DNA of 64,000 nucleotides from JAAYDS01 sp012729155. Its GTDB lineage: Bacteria; Chloroflexota; Anaerolineae; UBA1429. This document shows positions 15,379 to 26,625 of this stretch, piece after piece. The stretch is taken from positions 1 through 64,000 of the forward strand of contig DAIPBO010000015.1 of NCBI GenBank assembly GCA_036774405.1, in the 5' to 3' direction. The notes beneath the pieces were generated by a model. That model did no database searches. It was not told the origin of the DNA and saw only the letters and a list, made by a program, of their open reading frames with translations. The position numbers were made by a program, and so were the translations under genes. Position 1 is the stretch's first letter, and every line of letters starts with the position of its first letter.

Positions 15379-16302
15379 ATGGCCCGATTGAACTGGCAGG
15401 CAAGAATCGCACAGCTCCGCCGCGATCAGCACATCAACATCTCTGAACTCACCTGGCGTGTGGCCGATCTACTGATCGAGGCGATCTCGGCGCATAGCGC
15501 TGGCAGCGTCAGCGGCACGCGGCGCTGGCTGCTCGATATCGGCCGTCAGGTGATCGCCGCCAAGCCAGCGGCAGCGCCCGTGTTTCGCCTGGTGAACGGC
15601 ATGCTCTGGTCGGCCGATGGCGCCGATAGCGCTGGCGACGTCCGTCGCGCAGCCATCGAGCATCTTGTGGCCTACGAGGCCAGCGTCGAGCAATCAACAG
15701 CACGGCTGGTGTTACAGGTCAGCGAAGCATTGGCTCCATACCGACGCCTGATGGTGTATGCGGGGGGAGACATTGCTCGCCGGGCCCTGATGATGATAGC
15801 GACCATGCGGCCCGACAGCCCGCCACAGCTCTACTGCAGCGAAGAGCGCCCTGGCTTTACAGGGTTGGCGCTGGCAAGCGAACTCGCGGCCGCTGGCCTG
15901 CCGGTGACCATCGGCATCGATCTGGCTTTGTTTGGCTGGCTGCCGCGCATGCCCGTGCTGGTGGTGGGGTGCGAGGCGCTCTCGCGCATGGGCCTGGTGG
16001 GGCGGCTGGGCACCGCTCCCCTGGTGGCCCTGGCGCGCGAACTCGAGCTGCCTGTGCTAGCCATATGCCCCGGTAACCGCATGCTGCCTGAGGAGTATGC
16101 TGTGGATATCGCCGCTGCTCAGGGCGACCCGGCCCAGATCATGTCTACCGCTGACGACAATTTGACGGTGAGCAACGCACAACTCGACATAACGCCGCTC
16201 GAGAGCATGACGGCCGTCATCTCAGAAGGCGGGGCCCTGGCTGGCCCAGAGCTGCGCCAGGCCCTGGCTGAGATACACATCTACCCCGGCCTGCGCGGCT
16301 AA
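15379..16302 (+). CDS. eIF-2B alpha/beta/delta-like protein (IF-2B family)
   Basis: 307 residues; the ATG at 15379 follows AGGGG. The N-terminal half is helical. The C-terminal Rossmann-like half has LYCSEERPGFTGLALASELAAAG, VTIGIDLALFGW, VLVVGCEALSRMGLVGRLGT and LDITPLESMTAVISEGG. These align with the IF-2B family (eukaryotic eIF2B regulatory subunits, methylthioribose-1-phosphate isomerase, ribose-1,5-bisphosphate isomerase). The protein may be a sugar-phosphate isomerase rather than a translation factor. The Cys and Asp used by MtnA-type isomerases are only partly recognisable, so the activity is undecided. gyrA follows 46 bases downstream. Confidence 0.8.
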   Translation: MARLNWQARIAQLRRDQHINISELTWRVADLLIEAISAHSAGSVSGTRRWLLDIGRQVIAAKPAAAPVFRLVNGMLWSADGADSAGDVRRAAIEHLVAYEASVEQSTARLVLQVSEALAPYRRLMVYAGGDIARRALMMIATMRPDSPPQLYCSEERPGFTGLALASELAAAGLPVTIGIDLALFGWLPRMPVLVVGCEALSRMGLVGRLGTAPLVALARELELPVLAICPGNRMLPEEYAVDIAAAQGDPAQIMSTADDNLTVSNAQLDITPLESMTAVISEGGALAGPELRQALAEIHIYPGLRG

Positions 16303-16348
16303 CGCGCAGACGCGCGATGGACGGTTGATCCCCGGAATACGAGGTTCG

Positions 16349-19270
<2,922 letters not shown>

Positions 19271-19282
19271 GAGGAGCGGCCT

Positions 19283-19735
19283 GTGGCCAAATGGAAACGT
19301 GTAGCGCTCATCATCCGCGTTGTGGCCGGCCTGGTGCTGGCTGGCGTGCTCGGCTTTGTCATCTATCAGCTCTATGACTTTTACAGCGGACGGCTCGGCA
19401 ACTCGCCCGTGCGGGTGACACAGGACTATTTCGAGGCGCTGGGCCGTGGCGATTTCGAGCGGGTCTATGAGCTGACCGATCCTGCCTCGCTGTATACGCT
19501 GTACGGTCGGCGTGTTACCAAAGAGGAGGTGTTCAGCGCGCTCAGTCGGGTGACCGGCAGCCCCCCTCGGCAGTTCAACAGCATCACCGTCACACGCGTG
19601 GCACGCCACCGCGACCGTTACTATATGCAGGTGGCGCTGTCAGCGGCCAGCGGGGGGAGTACGCGCTACACGGTTCAGGTGGTGCGGGTGGGCACGCTCT
19701 GGCGTGTCTCCTTTCCCTTTGGGCTGGCGCCCTGA
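19283..19735 (+). CDS. Membrane-anchored NTF2-like (DUF4878-type) protein
   Basis: 150 residues, GTG start directly after AGGAGGAG and 12 bases past gyrA. One transmembrane helix (about residues 7-29) is followed by an extracellular domain. TQDYFEALGRGDFERVYELTDP (45-66) is split across an N-terminal helix pair and YYMQVALS, TRYTVQVV and LWRVSFPFG form the sheet. This pattern is common in small surface lipid- or membrane-anchored NTF2-like proteins of unknown ligand. The function is unknown. It is probably cotranscribed with gyrA. Confidence 0.8.
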   Translation: MAKWKRVALIIRVVAGLVLAGVLGFVIYQLYDFYSGRLGNSPVRVTQDYFEALGRGDFERVYELTDPASLYTLYGRRVTKEEVFSALSRVTGSPPRQFNSITVTRVARHRDRYYMQVALSAASGGSTRYTVQVVRVGTLWRVSFPFGLAP

Positions 19736-19761
19736 ACGCCGGCATGGACGGAGGGCCTGAC

Positions 19762-21135
19762 GTGAACCTCAAATCGCTCCTGGCCCGCGGACGTGGCCCT
19801 ACACTCGAGTTTGTGCTAGAGCCCGACGCTCGCACCCTGGCCGAACACATTGTGGCGTTCGCCAACGGCGCGGGAGGCACCATCGTGGTCGGTGTCACCG
19901 AGCGAGGGCGGGTAGACCCCAATGCCGCCGAGCTGTTCGAGCCAGTGTTGGGCGGTGCGTTGGCGCTCTGCCGTCCACCCTTTCGGGCCATCGATTTGCC
20001 CGAGTGGCGCGTCGAAGAGTCTCCTGAAGGGCAGGTGGCCACCATCACAGTGCGCCCCACTGGCTATCGCATGACCGTCGAGGGGCGTGTGCTGGTGCGC
20101 TCGGGCAAGCTGAATGTCGAGGTGAGCCCCGAGCGCGAGTTGCGCGGCCGTCTTGAGCCCGAGCTGCAGAGCGCTGAGGAGCGCGCTGTGCCGGGCGCTA
20201 CTCTGGCCGACCTCGACGAGGCTATTCTGGACGAGTATCAGCGCAATCGCATTCGCCGCGGACCGCGGGGAGAGGTGGTTACCCGAGGCGAGTTGCTCCG
20301 CGAGGCGGGCGCTGTCGATGCCGAGGGCAACATCACCACGGCGGGCCTGCTCCTCTTTGGCAAGAACCCTGACTACTTTATGCCGCAGGCTGGCGTGGTG
20401 CTGGTGCGCTTCAAGGGAAGCGACGTGGGCGCGGGCGTGGCGGCCGGCGAACGCTATGCACGGCGTGTTGAGGTGACGGGGCCTGTGGCGCGGCAGGTGG
20501 AGCGTACCTGGCAGGTGCTCTCTGAGGAGCTGCGCCAGGCTGCCGTGACCAACGGCCTGGCGCGCGAAGAGCGCTATGCCTACCCCGTTGAGGCCGTGCG
20601 TGAGGTCGTGGTCAATGCCATCTGCCACCGGGACTATGCCATCAGCGGCCAACGCATCGAGATCCGCCTCTTTGATGACCACATGGAGGTGATCTCGCCA
20701 GGCGGCCTGCCAGGCCACATCACCCTCGATAACATCGTCGAAGAGCACTATTCGCGCAATCCGCGGATTGTGCGCGGGCTGTACTACTGGGGCTATATCG
20801 AAGAGCTGGGCCTGGGCATGGATATCGTCTATGACGCCATGCGCCGCGACCATCATCCCGAGCCAGAGTTGCGGGCCACGCCGCGCTCTTTTACGGTGAC
20901 CCTGCGCTGCACCGTCGACCAGTTCGAGCGGGAATATGGCCAGGATCTCAGCCCGCGGCAATTGCGCGCCCTGCGCTATCTGTCTACCCACGACATGATC
21001 ACGAACAGCGACTATCGCGAGCTGTGCCCCGAGGTCTCGGCCGAGACGGTGCGTCTTGACCTGCGCGATCTGGTGTCGCGCGGGATTCTGCTGCGGGTGG
21101 GTGACAAGCGGGGCACCTACTATGTGCTCAAGTAG
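19762..21135 (+). CDS. AlbA_2/Schlafen-type DNA-binding protein with RecG-related C-terminal ATPase-like domain
   Basis: 457 residues from the GTG at 19762, which has GGAGGG 7 bases upstream; an ATG at 19744 would add six residues. Residues about 5-115 form an AlbA_2 (Schlafen AAA_4) domain with LEFVLEPD, IVAFANGAGGTIVVGV and GRVLVRSGKLN. The rest matches the COG2865-type putative transcriptional regulator: REVVVNAICHRDYAISGQRIEIRLF and EVISPGGLPG recall a GHKL-like fold. A winged helix near the end (about residues 400-457, SAETVRLDLRDLVSRGIL) probably binds DNA. These proteins are often called RecG-related, but no helicase motifs are seen. A transcription regulator is the likeliest role; the effector is unknown. 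Confidence 0.82.
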   Translation: MNLKSLLARGRGPTLEFVLEPDARTLAEHIVAFANGAGGTIVVGVTERGRVDPNAAELFEPVLGGALALCRPPFRAIDLPEWRVEESPEGQVATITVRPTGYRMTVEGRVLVRSGKLNVEVSPERELRGRLEPELQSAEERAVPGATLADLDEAILDEYQRNRIRRGPRGEVVTRGELLREAGAVDAEGNITTAGLLLFGKNPDYFMPQAGVVLVRFKGSDVGAGVAAGERYARRVEVTGPVARQVERTWQVLSEELRQAAVTNGLAREERYAYPVEAVREVVVNAICHRDYAISGQRIEIRLFDDHMEVISPGGLPGHITLDNIVEEHYSRNPRIVRGLYYWGYIEELGLGMDIVYDAMRRDHHPEPELRATPRSFTVTLRCTVDQFEREYGQDLSPRQLRALRYLSTHDMITNSDYRELCPEVSAETVRLDLRDLVSRGILLRVGDKRGTYYVLK

Positions 21136-22813
21136 GGCGCGGTTCTGGGCCGCTTTGCTGGCGCTATGGCTGGTGGCTGCTTGCACCGGCGAGCAAGAGC
21201 CGCTCAGCCAAGCCCTGCCCACGCCAACGCCTCGGCCCACGCCGCAGGCCACCCTCTCTGATGCGCTCGCAGGTGCGCGTTTTGCCATCTATCTTGATAA
21301 AGAGCTGCTCGCCATTGAAGATCTGGCTGTGCAAGATACCGAGGCTGGCCTCGTGATCCGCAGTGAGGTCACCACCCCATATGATGTGCAGCGGCGCAGC
21401 CTGCTGCTCTCGGGTGCAGAGACGCCATTGCGCTATGAGCTCGAAGAGCGGGTCGGTGGTGCTCGCAGTCTCTGGGTGGCTGAGCGAGACGATGGCGGCT
21501 TGACGCTGCTGGCCGATGACCTCAATTGGCCGCTGCCCGTGGTGCAGAAGGACGTCGCACCGGCAGCCACCACGTTTATCGAGGGCCGGCCCTCGGCGTT
21601 GCCCTATGCGCTGCTGGCCTGGCAGCAAACGGCGCCAGCCGAAACTGCGGGGCAGGCGCTGTATCTGCTCGACCTCACCACGCCCCTGGCGGTAGTGGTC
21701 CCTCTGACTGTGGGGTCGGGCGGCGCCACCACAGGCGAGCTGATCGGAGCCGAAGGCTATCACGGCAGCGCGCCCGCGGCGCTGAACCCCGAGTTCGACT
21801 TTTGGGTGCGCGAGCGCACGCGGCTGCTATTGCGTGTGCGTGTGGCCAACTACCAGCCTGGGCACTCGGCGTCACTGGCCTGGCCAGCGCTGGCCGGAGG
21901 GCATACGTTGACCATTGAACGCGTGTCTCAGCTGCCCGCGCTGTCGGCGCCCGATCCCGAAAGCCAGGTCAGTGGTGGTGTTAGAGCCGAGCAGGTGCAG
22001 TTCATTGACGCCTTGGGCAATGAGCGCACCGCCTGGCTGCAGCTACCTGACGGTCCTGGGCCGCATCCCGCAGCGCTGCTCGTGGGGCCCGAAGGATTGC
22101 GCGTCCCCTGGCGTGGCGGCGCGGCGCTCGTTGCTCAAGGTTGGGCGGCGTTGAGCTATGCGCCTCGGGGTCTCGCTGGGCCTGAGGTGCGCTATGCGCG
22201 TGGTGAATACCAGGGCTGGGGCGCCGATGCCGTTGCTGCTGCCCAGGCGCTGGGCCGGCGCAGCGACATCTCTGGCGTGGTGGCTGTTGGCTGGCGCGAG
22301 GGTGCCCTGGTGGTGGCGCAGGCACTGGCGCTAGACGAGGCTGCCCTGGCTGGCGCCGTGCTGCTCGACCCGCCCGTGGGTCCGATCTTTCCCGCTGCAC
22401 TTGAGTGGCGCATCGAGCACGAGCTGGCGCCTGCTCTGGCATGGAACCCCGACCAGGTGCTAGCCTACCGTGCGCTCACCCTTGACCGCGGCCGAGATTG
22501 GCTGTTCGACGATGCCGATGAGATCACCTCCGTCGGCCGTCGCATCGATGTGAGCTATCTGCGCACCTATAATGACACCACACTCGCGGACCTGCTAGGG
22601 GCGGCCGAGTCGCCCGTGCTGCTTCTTGCCGATCCGTCGGGCCGGTGGACGTCGCCCGATGCCGCCACCGTGCTCGCCGAGCAACTTGGTGCGCTGGGTC
22701 GAGGGCAGGTGCAGGCCCCTGCAGTTACGGGGGCGCTGTTCGCTCCGCAGAGCGAGGAGCTGAGCGACCAAGCGGCGACGCTGATCGTCTCATGGCTACA
22801 ACGGTTGCCCTAA
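21122..22813 (+). CDS. Lipoprotein with a degenerate alpha/beta-hydrolase domain
   Basis: 563 residues; the ATG at 21122 overlaps the upstream gene by 14 bases. A lipoprotein signal peptide ends at WLVAAC (lipobox), followed by a Pro/Thr linker (TPTPRPTPQ). Residues about 30-290 are an unrecognised beta-rich domain. The C-terminal third resembles dienelactone-hydrolase-like alpha/beta hydrolases: GPHPAALLVGPEGL, LVAQGWAALSYAPRG, YQGWGADAVAAAQAL and GVVAVGWREGALVVAQAL. The nucleophile elbow is G-W-R-E-G with Arg in place of Ser, and I see no catalytic His near the C-terminus. The protein is probably a non-catalytic binding protein at the cell surface. It ends tail-to-tail with the next gene, sharing stop bases. 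Confidence 0.8.
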   Translation: MCSSRARFWAALLALWLVAACTGEQEPLSQALPTPTPRPTPQATLSDALAGARFAIYLDKELLAIEDLAVQDTEAGLVIRSEVTTPYDVQRRSLLLSGAETPLRYELEERVGGARSLWVAERDDGGLTLLADDLNWPLPVVQKDVAPAATTFIEGRPSALPYALLAWQQTAPAETAGQALYLLDLTTPLAVVVPLTVGSGGATTGELIGAEGYHGSAPAALNPEFDFWVRERTRLLLRVRVANYQPGHSASLAWPALAGGHTLTIERVSQLPALSAPDPESQVSGGVRAEQVQFIDALGNERTAWLQLPDGPGPHPAALLVGPEGLRVPWRGGAALVAQGWAALSYAPRGLAGPEVRYARGEYQGWGADAVAAAQALGRRSDISGVVAVGWREGALVVAQALALDEAALAGAVLLDPPVGPIFPAALEWRIEHELAPALAWNPDQVLAYRALTLDRGRDWLFDDADEITSVGRRIDVSYLRTYNDTTLADLLGAAESPVLLLADPSGRWTSPDAATVLAEQLGALGRGQVQAPAVTGALFAPQSEELSDQAATLIVSWLQRLP

Positions 22814-23286
22814 ACCGCTGGCTGTGCCTGCTCTACAGAGCACCGTAGCAGCGGCCATTGGTCATCCAGCGCCGCGAACACCGCCTCTACCGTGAGCTGC
22901 GAGGGGGCTGCAAAGAGATGAGTGTGGCAGGCGCAATCAGAGGCTCCAATGGGGCGAGTGCTGCGCGCGATGCCGGGCCAGGCCGCCACCATGTGTGCCC
23001 AGGCGCACTCGAGCCGCGATGGGCTAGGGTGGCACCAGGCCTCGACGAGGGTGGCAGCCTGCAGCACATGGTCGATGTGCCAGTGTAGCGCCTTGTCTCG
23101 GCGGGCGTGGCGCTCTAGCCGCGGGGCCAGCCCGCCCAGAGCACTGCCCACGTAGAGCAGCCAGCCAGCGGGCAGCGTGCACAGTCCCAGCGCGCCCACC
23201 CGGGCAGTCAGGGTGGTGTGCGCCTGCATGACGAGCACGTAGGTGCCGCCGGCGCGCGGGGGCTGGGGCGTATACGACGTCAGCAT
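22810..23286 (-). CDS. GIY-YIG nuclease-like DUF123 protein
   Basis: 158 residues from the ATG at 23286; the ribosome site is weak. The sequence has GGTYVLVMQ (GIY equivalent, about residues 13-21), LLYVGSALGGLAPRLERHAR (YIG equivalent), DKALHWHIDHVL and SRLECAWAHMV (Glu of the nuclease core). DUF123 proteins occur mainly in archaea, sometimes fused to endonuclease III, and in scattered bacteria. A DNA-cleaving role is assumed from the fold. Convergent with the lipoprotein gene and divergent from the bS22-like gene, whose promoter lies just upstream. Confidence 0.85.
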   Translation of the reverse strand: MLTSYTPQPPRAGGTYVLVMQAHTTLTARVGALGLCTLPAGWLLYVGSALGGLAPRLERHARRDKALHWHIDHVLQAATLVEAWCHPSPSRLECAWAHMVAAWPGIARSTRPIGASDCACHTHLFAAPSQLTVEAVFAALDDQWPLLRCSVEQAQPAV

Positions 23287-23324
23287 GCCGCTCGATCGCA
23301 GAGCGTCGGGCAGCGATACGCGGC

Positions 23325-23353
23325 TTGGAGCCCTGGGTGCACTATGGTATACT
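23325..23353 (+). promoter_or_regulatory. Promoter of the bS22-like gene
   Basis: TTGGAG (23325-23330), 17 bp, TATACT (23348-23353), 42 bp upstream of the ATG at 23395. Confidence 0.7.
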
Positions 23354-23394
23354 CCTGCCTGCTCAACAGTAGGATAGCCTTCAGAGGTGAGTGC

Positions 23395-23487
23395 ATGGGA
23401 AGCGTCATCAAGAAACGCCGCAAAAAGATCGCCCGCCACAAGTACCGCAAGATGCGCAAGCTCATGAAGTTTCAGCGGCGCAAGTAG
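23395..23487 (+). CDS. bS22-like/AURKAIP1-COX24 mini ribosomal protein
   Basis: Only 30 residues, beginning MGSVIKKRRKKIARHKYRK. The ATG at 23395 has GAGGTGA about 6 bases upstream, its own promoter and a terminator. The sequence matches the AURKAIP1/COX24 motif, which includes mycobacterial bS22, a small basic protein bound in the 30S decoding region that starts MGSVIKKRRKR. The open frame continues upstream but that part overlaps the promoter. Role as a ribosomal protein is by family; this species has not been tested. Confidence 0.9.
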   Translation: MGSVIKKRRKKIARHKYRKMRKLMKFQRRK

Positions 23488-23540
23488 CCGTTGCTTTGCG
23501 CTGGCCGCGCAAAGCGGCTGGCGTTCGACTCAGAGCCAGC

Positions 23541-23567
23541 GAGGACGCCCATTGGGGCGTCCTCTTT
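23541..23567 (+). terminator. Terminator of the bS22-like gene
   Basis: A perfect 10-bp stem (23541-23550 with 23555-23564), loop ATTG, then TTT. It lies 53 bases past the stop and may also serve the convergent gene ending at 23578. Confidence 0.75.
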
Positions 23568-23577
23568 CCGTTGTCTG

Positions 23578-24837
23578 TTAACGGTGCGCAGTCACCGCCT
23601 CAAATAGCGCCACCAGATTCTCGGTGGGCACACCGCCCTGGATGTTGTGCACGCTGTTAAAGACAAAGCCGCCGCCTTGCCCGAGCACAGCGATATTGTG
23701 CGCCACATGCTCGCGTACCTCGTCTGGCGCGCCAAAGGGCAGCACGTGCTGCGTATCTACACCGCCACCCCAAAAGGTGAGCTTGCTTCCCCAGCGCTCC
23801 TTCAGCACCTCGGGAGCCATGCCGTCTGCTGAGATCTGCACGGGGTTGACGATGTCGACGCCTGCGTCGACAAAATCGTCATAGAGCTGGATCATCGAGC
23901 CACACGAGTGGTAAAAGGTCTTCCAAGTGGTGTGGGCATGAATCCAGTCATTGATGCGCTGGTGATATGGCTTGTAGAGCCGCCGATAGGCGCGCGGCGA
24001 GATAAAGGCACTGCGCTGCGAGCCAAAGTCTGTGCCGCTCACAAAGATGGCGCAGATGCGCTCGCCCACCGCCTGGTGGTACATCTCGAGGTTCTGGATG
24101 GCGATATCACACTGGCGCTCAAAGATGCCCTGGATATAGTCGGGGTAGAGCGCGGTGGCCATGTACCAGTCGGCCACGGCGCGGATGCCTTTGGGGTGCT
24201 TGACCTGAAGTCCCGGCACCAGGGCGATGTCGCCGAACGATCCCTGGCCAAAGTTCCCGATGATGGCGCGGCTGGTGCCCTCGTACAGCTCTTGCGAGCA
24301 CGCCTCGAGATGGCGCAGCTCCTCATCGGACAATAGATGATACATGTCGCGGGTCCACGCCTCGGGGTCAAGCGTAGCCGGATCGTACGGCTCCTGGCGT
24401 TCGACGGCGTCAAAGTAGAACCCACCCTTGGGCATGCGGCCCGAAGGCGGCACAGTACGGTCTCCCTGGGGATACTGATAGATGTCTCCGGCCTCGTCTG
24501 GCTCGGTATTGAACAGCCCTGGTACCATGACGGGCGTGCCATCAAAGAGGGTGAAAGGTTGCCAGTCTCTGGCAGGGTAGCCAAAGAGTGTGCCGCCGTC
24601 CCACAGACCGACTACATCGATGCCCAGCGCGTCGAGCACCTCATCATCAACCCAACCCAGCATCTGGTAGGGTTCATGCACCGTGACCGTCCGTGGCGCA
24701 AGACCCAGCGCGTGGCGCAGGCGGTGCAGCGCCGAGGCGGCAATGCCCGTCACCGAGGTCGAACCCATGTCGAGCGGCGTCTGATCGGGCTGTTGATGGT
24801 TCAAAGCCATGGTCACACGTTCGCGGCTACTGCTCAT
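23578..24837 (-). CDS. Uroporphyrinogen decarboxylase (URO-D) family protein, probable corrinoid methyltransferase type
   Basis: 419 residues, ATG at 24837 after GGGAG. It begins SRERVTMALNHQQPDQTP, a hallmark of the URO-D superfamily. The C-terminal half has FYHSCGSM (His and Cys likely to bind zinc), DAGVDIVNPVQISADGM, LKERWGSKLTFWGGGVDTQ and GGFVFNSVHNIQGGVPTENL. Such genomic URO-D relatives are usually cobamide-dependent methyltransferases (MtaA/CmuA/MtgB kind) rather than haem enzymes. The substrate is unknown and no corrinoid protein is adjacent. The promoter was not identified. Divergent from the IorA-like operon. Confidence 0.85.
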   Translation of the reverse strand: MSSSRERVTMALNHQQPDQTPLDMGSTSVTGIAASALHRLRHALGLAPRTVTVHEPYQMLGWVDDEVLDALGIDVVGLWDGGTLFGYPARDWQPFTLFDGTPVMVPGLFNTEPDEAGDIYQYPQGDRTVPPSGRMPKGGFYFDAVERQEPYDPATLDPEAWTRDMYHLLSDEELRHLEACSQELYEGTSRAIIGNFGQGSFGDIALVPGLQVKHPKGIRAVADWYMATALYPDYIQGIFERQCDIAIQNLEMYHQAVGERICAIFVSGTDFGSQRSAFISPRAYRRLYKPYHQRINDWIHAHTTWKTFYHSCGSMIQLYDDFVDAGVDIVNPVQISADGMAPEVLKERWGSKLTFWGGGVDTQHVLPFGAPDEVREHVAHNIAVLGQGGGFVFNSVHNIQGGVPTENLVALFEAVTAHR

Positions 24838-24948
24838 CTCCCGCTCCTCTCTCTTCTGTTATGCGGATTCTACCAACCAGCGCACGGCGCGACAAGCGCT
24901 GCGCCGTCTGGCGTGTATAATGCGGGTACCGCCAGACAGGAGGCAGGC

Positions 24949-26625
24949 ATGTCACAGTCAGAGATTGATGACCAGGCCCGGCCGGCATCGCCAACCCAGC
25001 TCATGCCTTGTGGCGCCGCGCTATCGGGGGCCGAGGCACTGGCCTGGGGCGTTTGCGCCGCCAAAGTGGGCCTGATGACGGGCTATCCGGGGGCGCCAGC
25101 CACCGAGGTCTATGACGCCGTGATGGCTCGTACCCAGAGAGACCTGTCTGCCTACTGGGCGCCCAACGAGAAGGCGGCTGTCGAGGTAGCGCTGGGCGCC
25201 TCGCTGGCGGGCATGCGCGCCCTGGTGGTGCTCAAGAGCGTTGGCCTCAATGTGGCTCTCGACCCGTTGGCCACGGCCGCCTACAGTGGCTGCCATGCAG
25301 GGCTGGTCATCCTGCTGGGAGACGATCCAGGCGGCTGGAGCTCGCAGAATGAGCAAGACAGCCGCTGGCTCGCCCGTGCTGCCGAGCTGCCGCTCGTCGA
25401 GCCGATCGACGGCGATAATGCCGCCTCATTCATGGTGCAGGCTTTTGCCTGGTCTGAGGCCATCGGTCTGCCGGTGATCGTGCGGGTGACGCCCAGCCTG
25501 GTGGGCCGGCGCTGCGTGGCGGCGCCGCCCTGGGAGTTGCCCCCCTCTCACAAGCAGTTCGCCCATCGAGAGAACCGCTGGGTGGTGCTACCGGCCACGG
25601 TGGTGGCGCGTCGGCGCACACTGCACCGCAAGCTACGGCTGATGCGCCACAGTTTAGAGGCCTCGCCTTATGATCGTGCCACGTTACGTGGCTCTCTCGG
25701 CGTCCTCGCGGTCGGCGCCGCCTATGCCAAGGTTGTTGATCTGCTGGGCGACGCCGAAAGAGATTGTAGCCTGCTCGGGCTGACCAGTGTGCACCCCCTG
25801 CCCGAAGAGGCGCTCAAGCTGTGGCTGGGCCACTGCAGCCGGGTGCTCGTGCTCGAAGAGGGCGGCCCCTTTGTCGAGCATGGCCTGCGTGCTCTGGCCC
25901 AGAGGGCGCACCTGCGCACCCAGATCGCTGGTCGCCAAGACCACGTGCTACCCGAAGAGGGGGAGCTTTCCGGCCGCGATATCGCCATGGCGCTGCGCCG
26001 GCTAGACCCGTCAATCGCCTTGCCCGTGCCCGAAACGCTGGCCCGCGAGATGCCCAGCACCGCCGGGCTGTGCCCCCAGTGCCTCTATGCGCCTGCCTTT
26101 GCGGCGCTGGCTGCGGCGATGCACCGCACGGGCGGGAGACGACGCTATCTGGTGACGGGTGAGACGGGCTGCATGGTGCGTGCTCACGGCTCGGCGGTGA
26201 GGCTAGACGTCAAGTTATCGCTGGGGGCTTCGCTGGGATTGGCTCTGGGTCTGGCCGAAGCGACCGAGCGACAGCGTGTGGTGGCCCTCGTGGGAGACTC
26301 GAGCTTTTTCCACTCAGAGGTGACTGCGCTGCCTCTGGTCATCGATCGTGGGCTCGACCTGACGGTGGTGGTGCTCGATAATGGCCTCACCGGCTTGACG
26401 GGCGGCCAGCCGCACCCTGGCAGTGCGCCACAGGGCCGGCCCACACGGCTGGTGGACTGTTGCCGCGCCATGGGCATCGAGCCGACGGTGGTGGTGATGG
26501 CCAGCGACGGCCAACAGGCGCTTGAGAGCACGCTGGCCACGGCCCTGACGCAACCAGGGGTGCGAATGGTGGTGCTGGAGGCGCCGTGCCCCCGCTATAA
26601 CCCACTCGAGGTGGAGCGATTATGA
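24949..26625 (+). CDS. IorA-like thiamine-diphosphate 2-oxoacid oxidoreductase subunit
   Basis: 558 residues; the ATG at 24949 follows AGGAGG, with a perfect TATAAT at 24916-24921. The N-terminal pyrimidine-binding part has LMTGYPGAPATEVYDA, NEKAAVEVALGASLAG and a DDPGGWSSQNEQDSR loop. The C-terminal TPP domain has TGETGCM, LGASLGLALG and GDSSFFHSEVTALP...VVLDNGLTGLTGGQPHPG, the IorA signature. IorA oxidises aryl pyruvates to acyl-CoA with ferredoxin. Unlike classical IorA, this protein stops without the C-terminal 4Fe-4S ferredoxin domain, and no IorB gene is next to it. Its stop overlaps the sbcD start (ATGA), so it is coupled to a DNA-repair operon. The reaction is uncertain. Confidence 0.82.
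   Translation: MSQSEIDDQARPASPTQLMPCGAALSGAEALAWGVCAAKVGLMTGYPGAPATEVYDAVMARTQRDLSAYWAPNEKAAVEVALGASLAGMRALVVLKSVGLNVALDPLATAAYSGCHAGLVILLGDDPGGWSSQNEQDSRWLARAAELPLVEPIDGDNAASFMVQAFAWSEAIGLPVIVRVTPSLVGRRCVAAPPWELPPSHKQFAHRENRWVVLPATVVARRRTLHRKLRLMRHSLEASPYDRATLRGSLGVLAVGAAYAKVVDLLGDAERDCSLLGLTSVHPLPEEALKLWLGHCSRVLVLEEGGPFVEHGLRALAQRAHLRTQIAGRQDHVLPEEGELSGRDIAMALRRLDPSIALPVPETLAREMPSTAGLCPQCLYAPAFAALAAAMHRTGGRRRYLVTGETGCMVRAHGSAVRLDVKLSLGASLGLALGLAEATERQRVVALVGDSSFFHSEVTALPLVIDRGLDLTVVVLDNGLTGLTGGQPHPGSAPQGRPTRLVDCCRAMGIEPTVVVMASDGQQALESTLATALTQPGVRMVVLEAPCPRYNPLEVERL

Noticed and set aside
19816..21288. 490-codon open frame on the minus strand
   Set aside because: It lies antisense to the AlbA/Schlafen-type gene, whose protein matches a known family. 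The antisense frame is open because of G+C-rich codon bias and has no ribosome site or motif.
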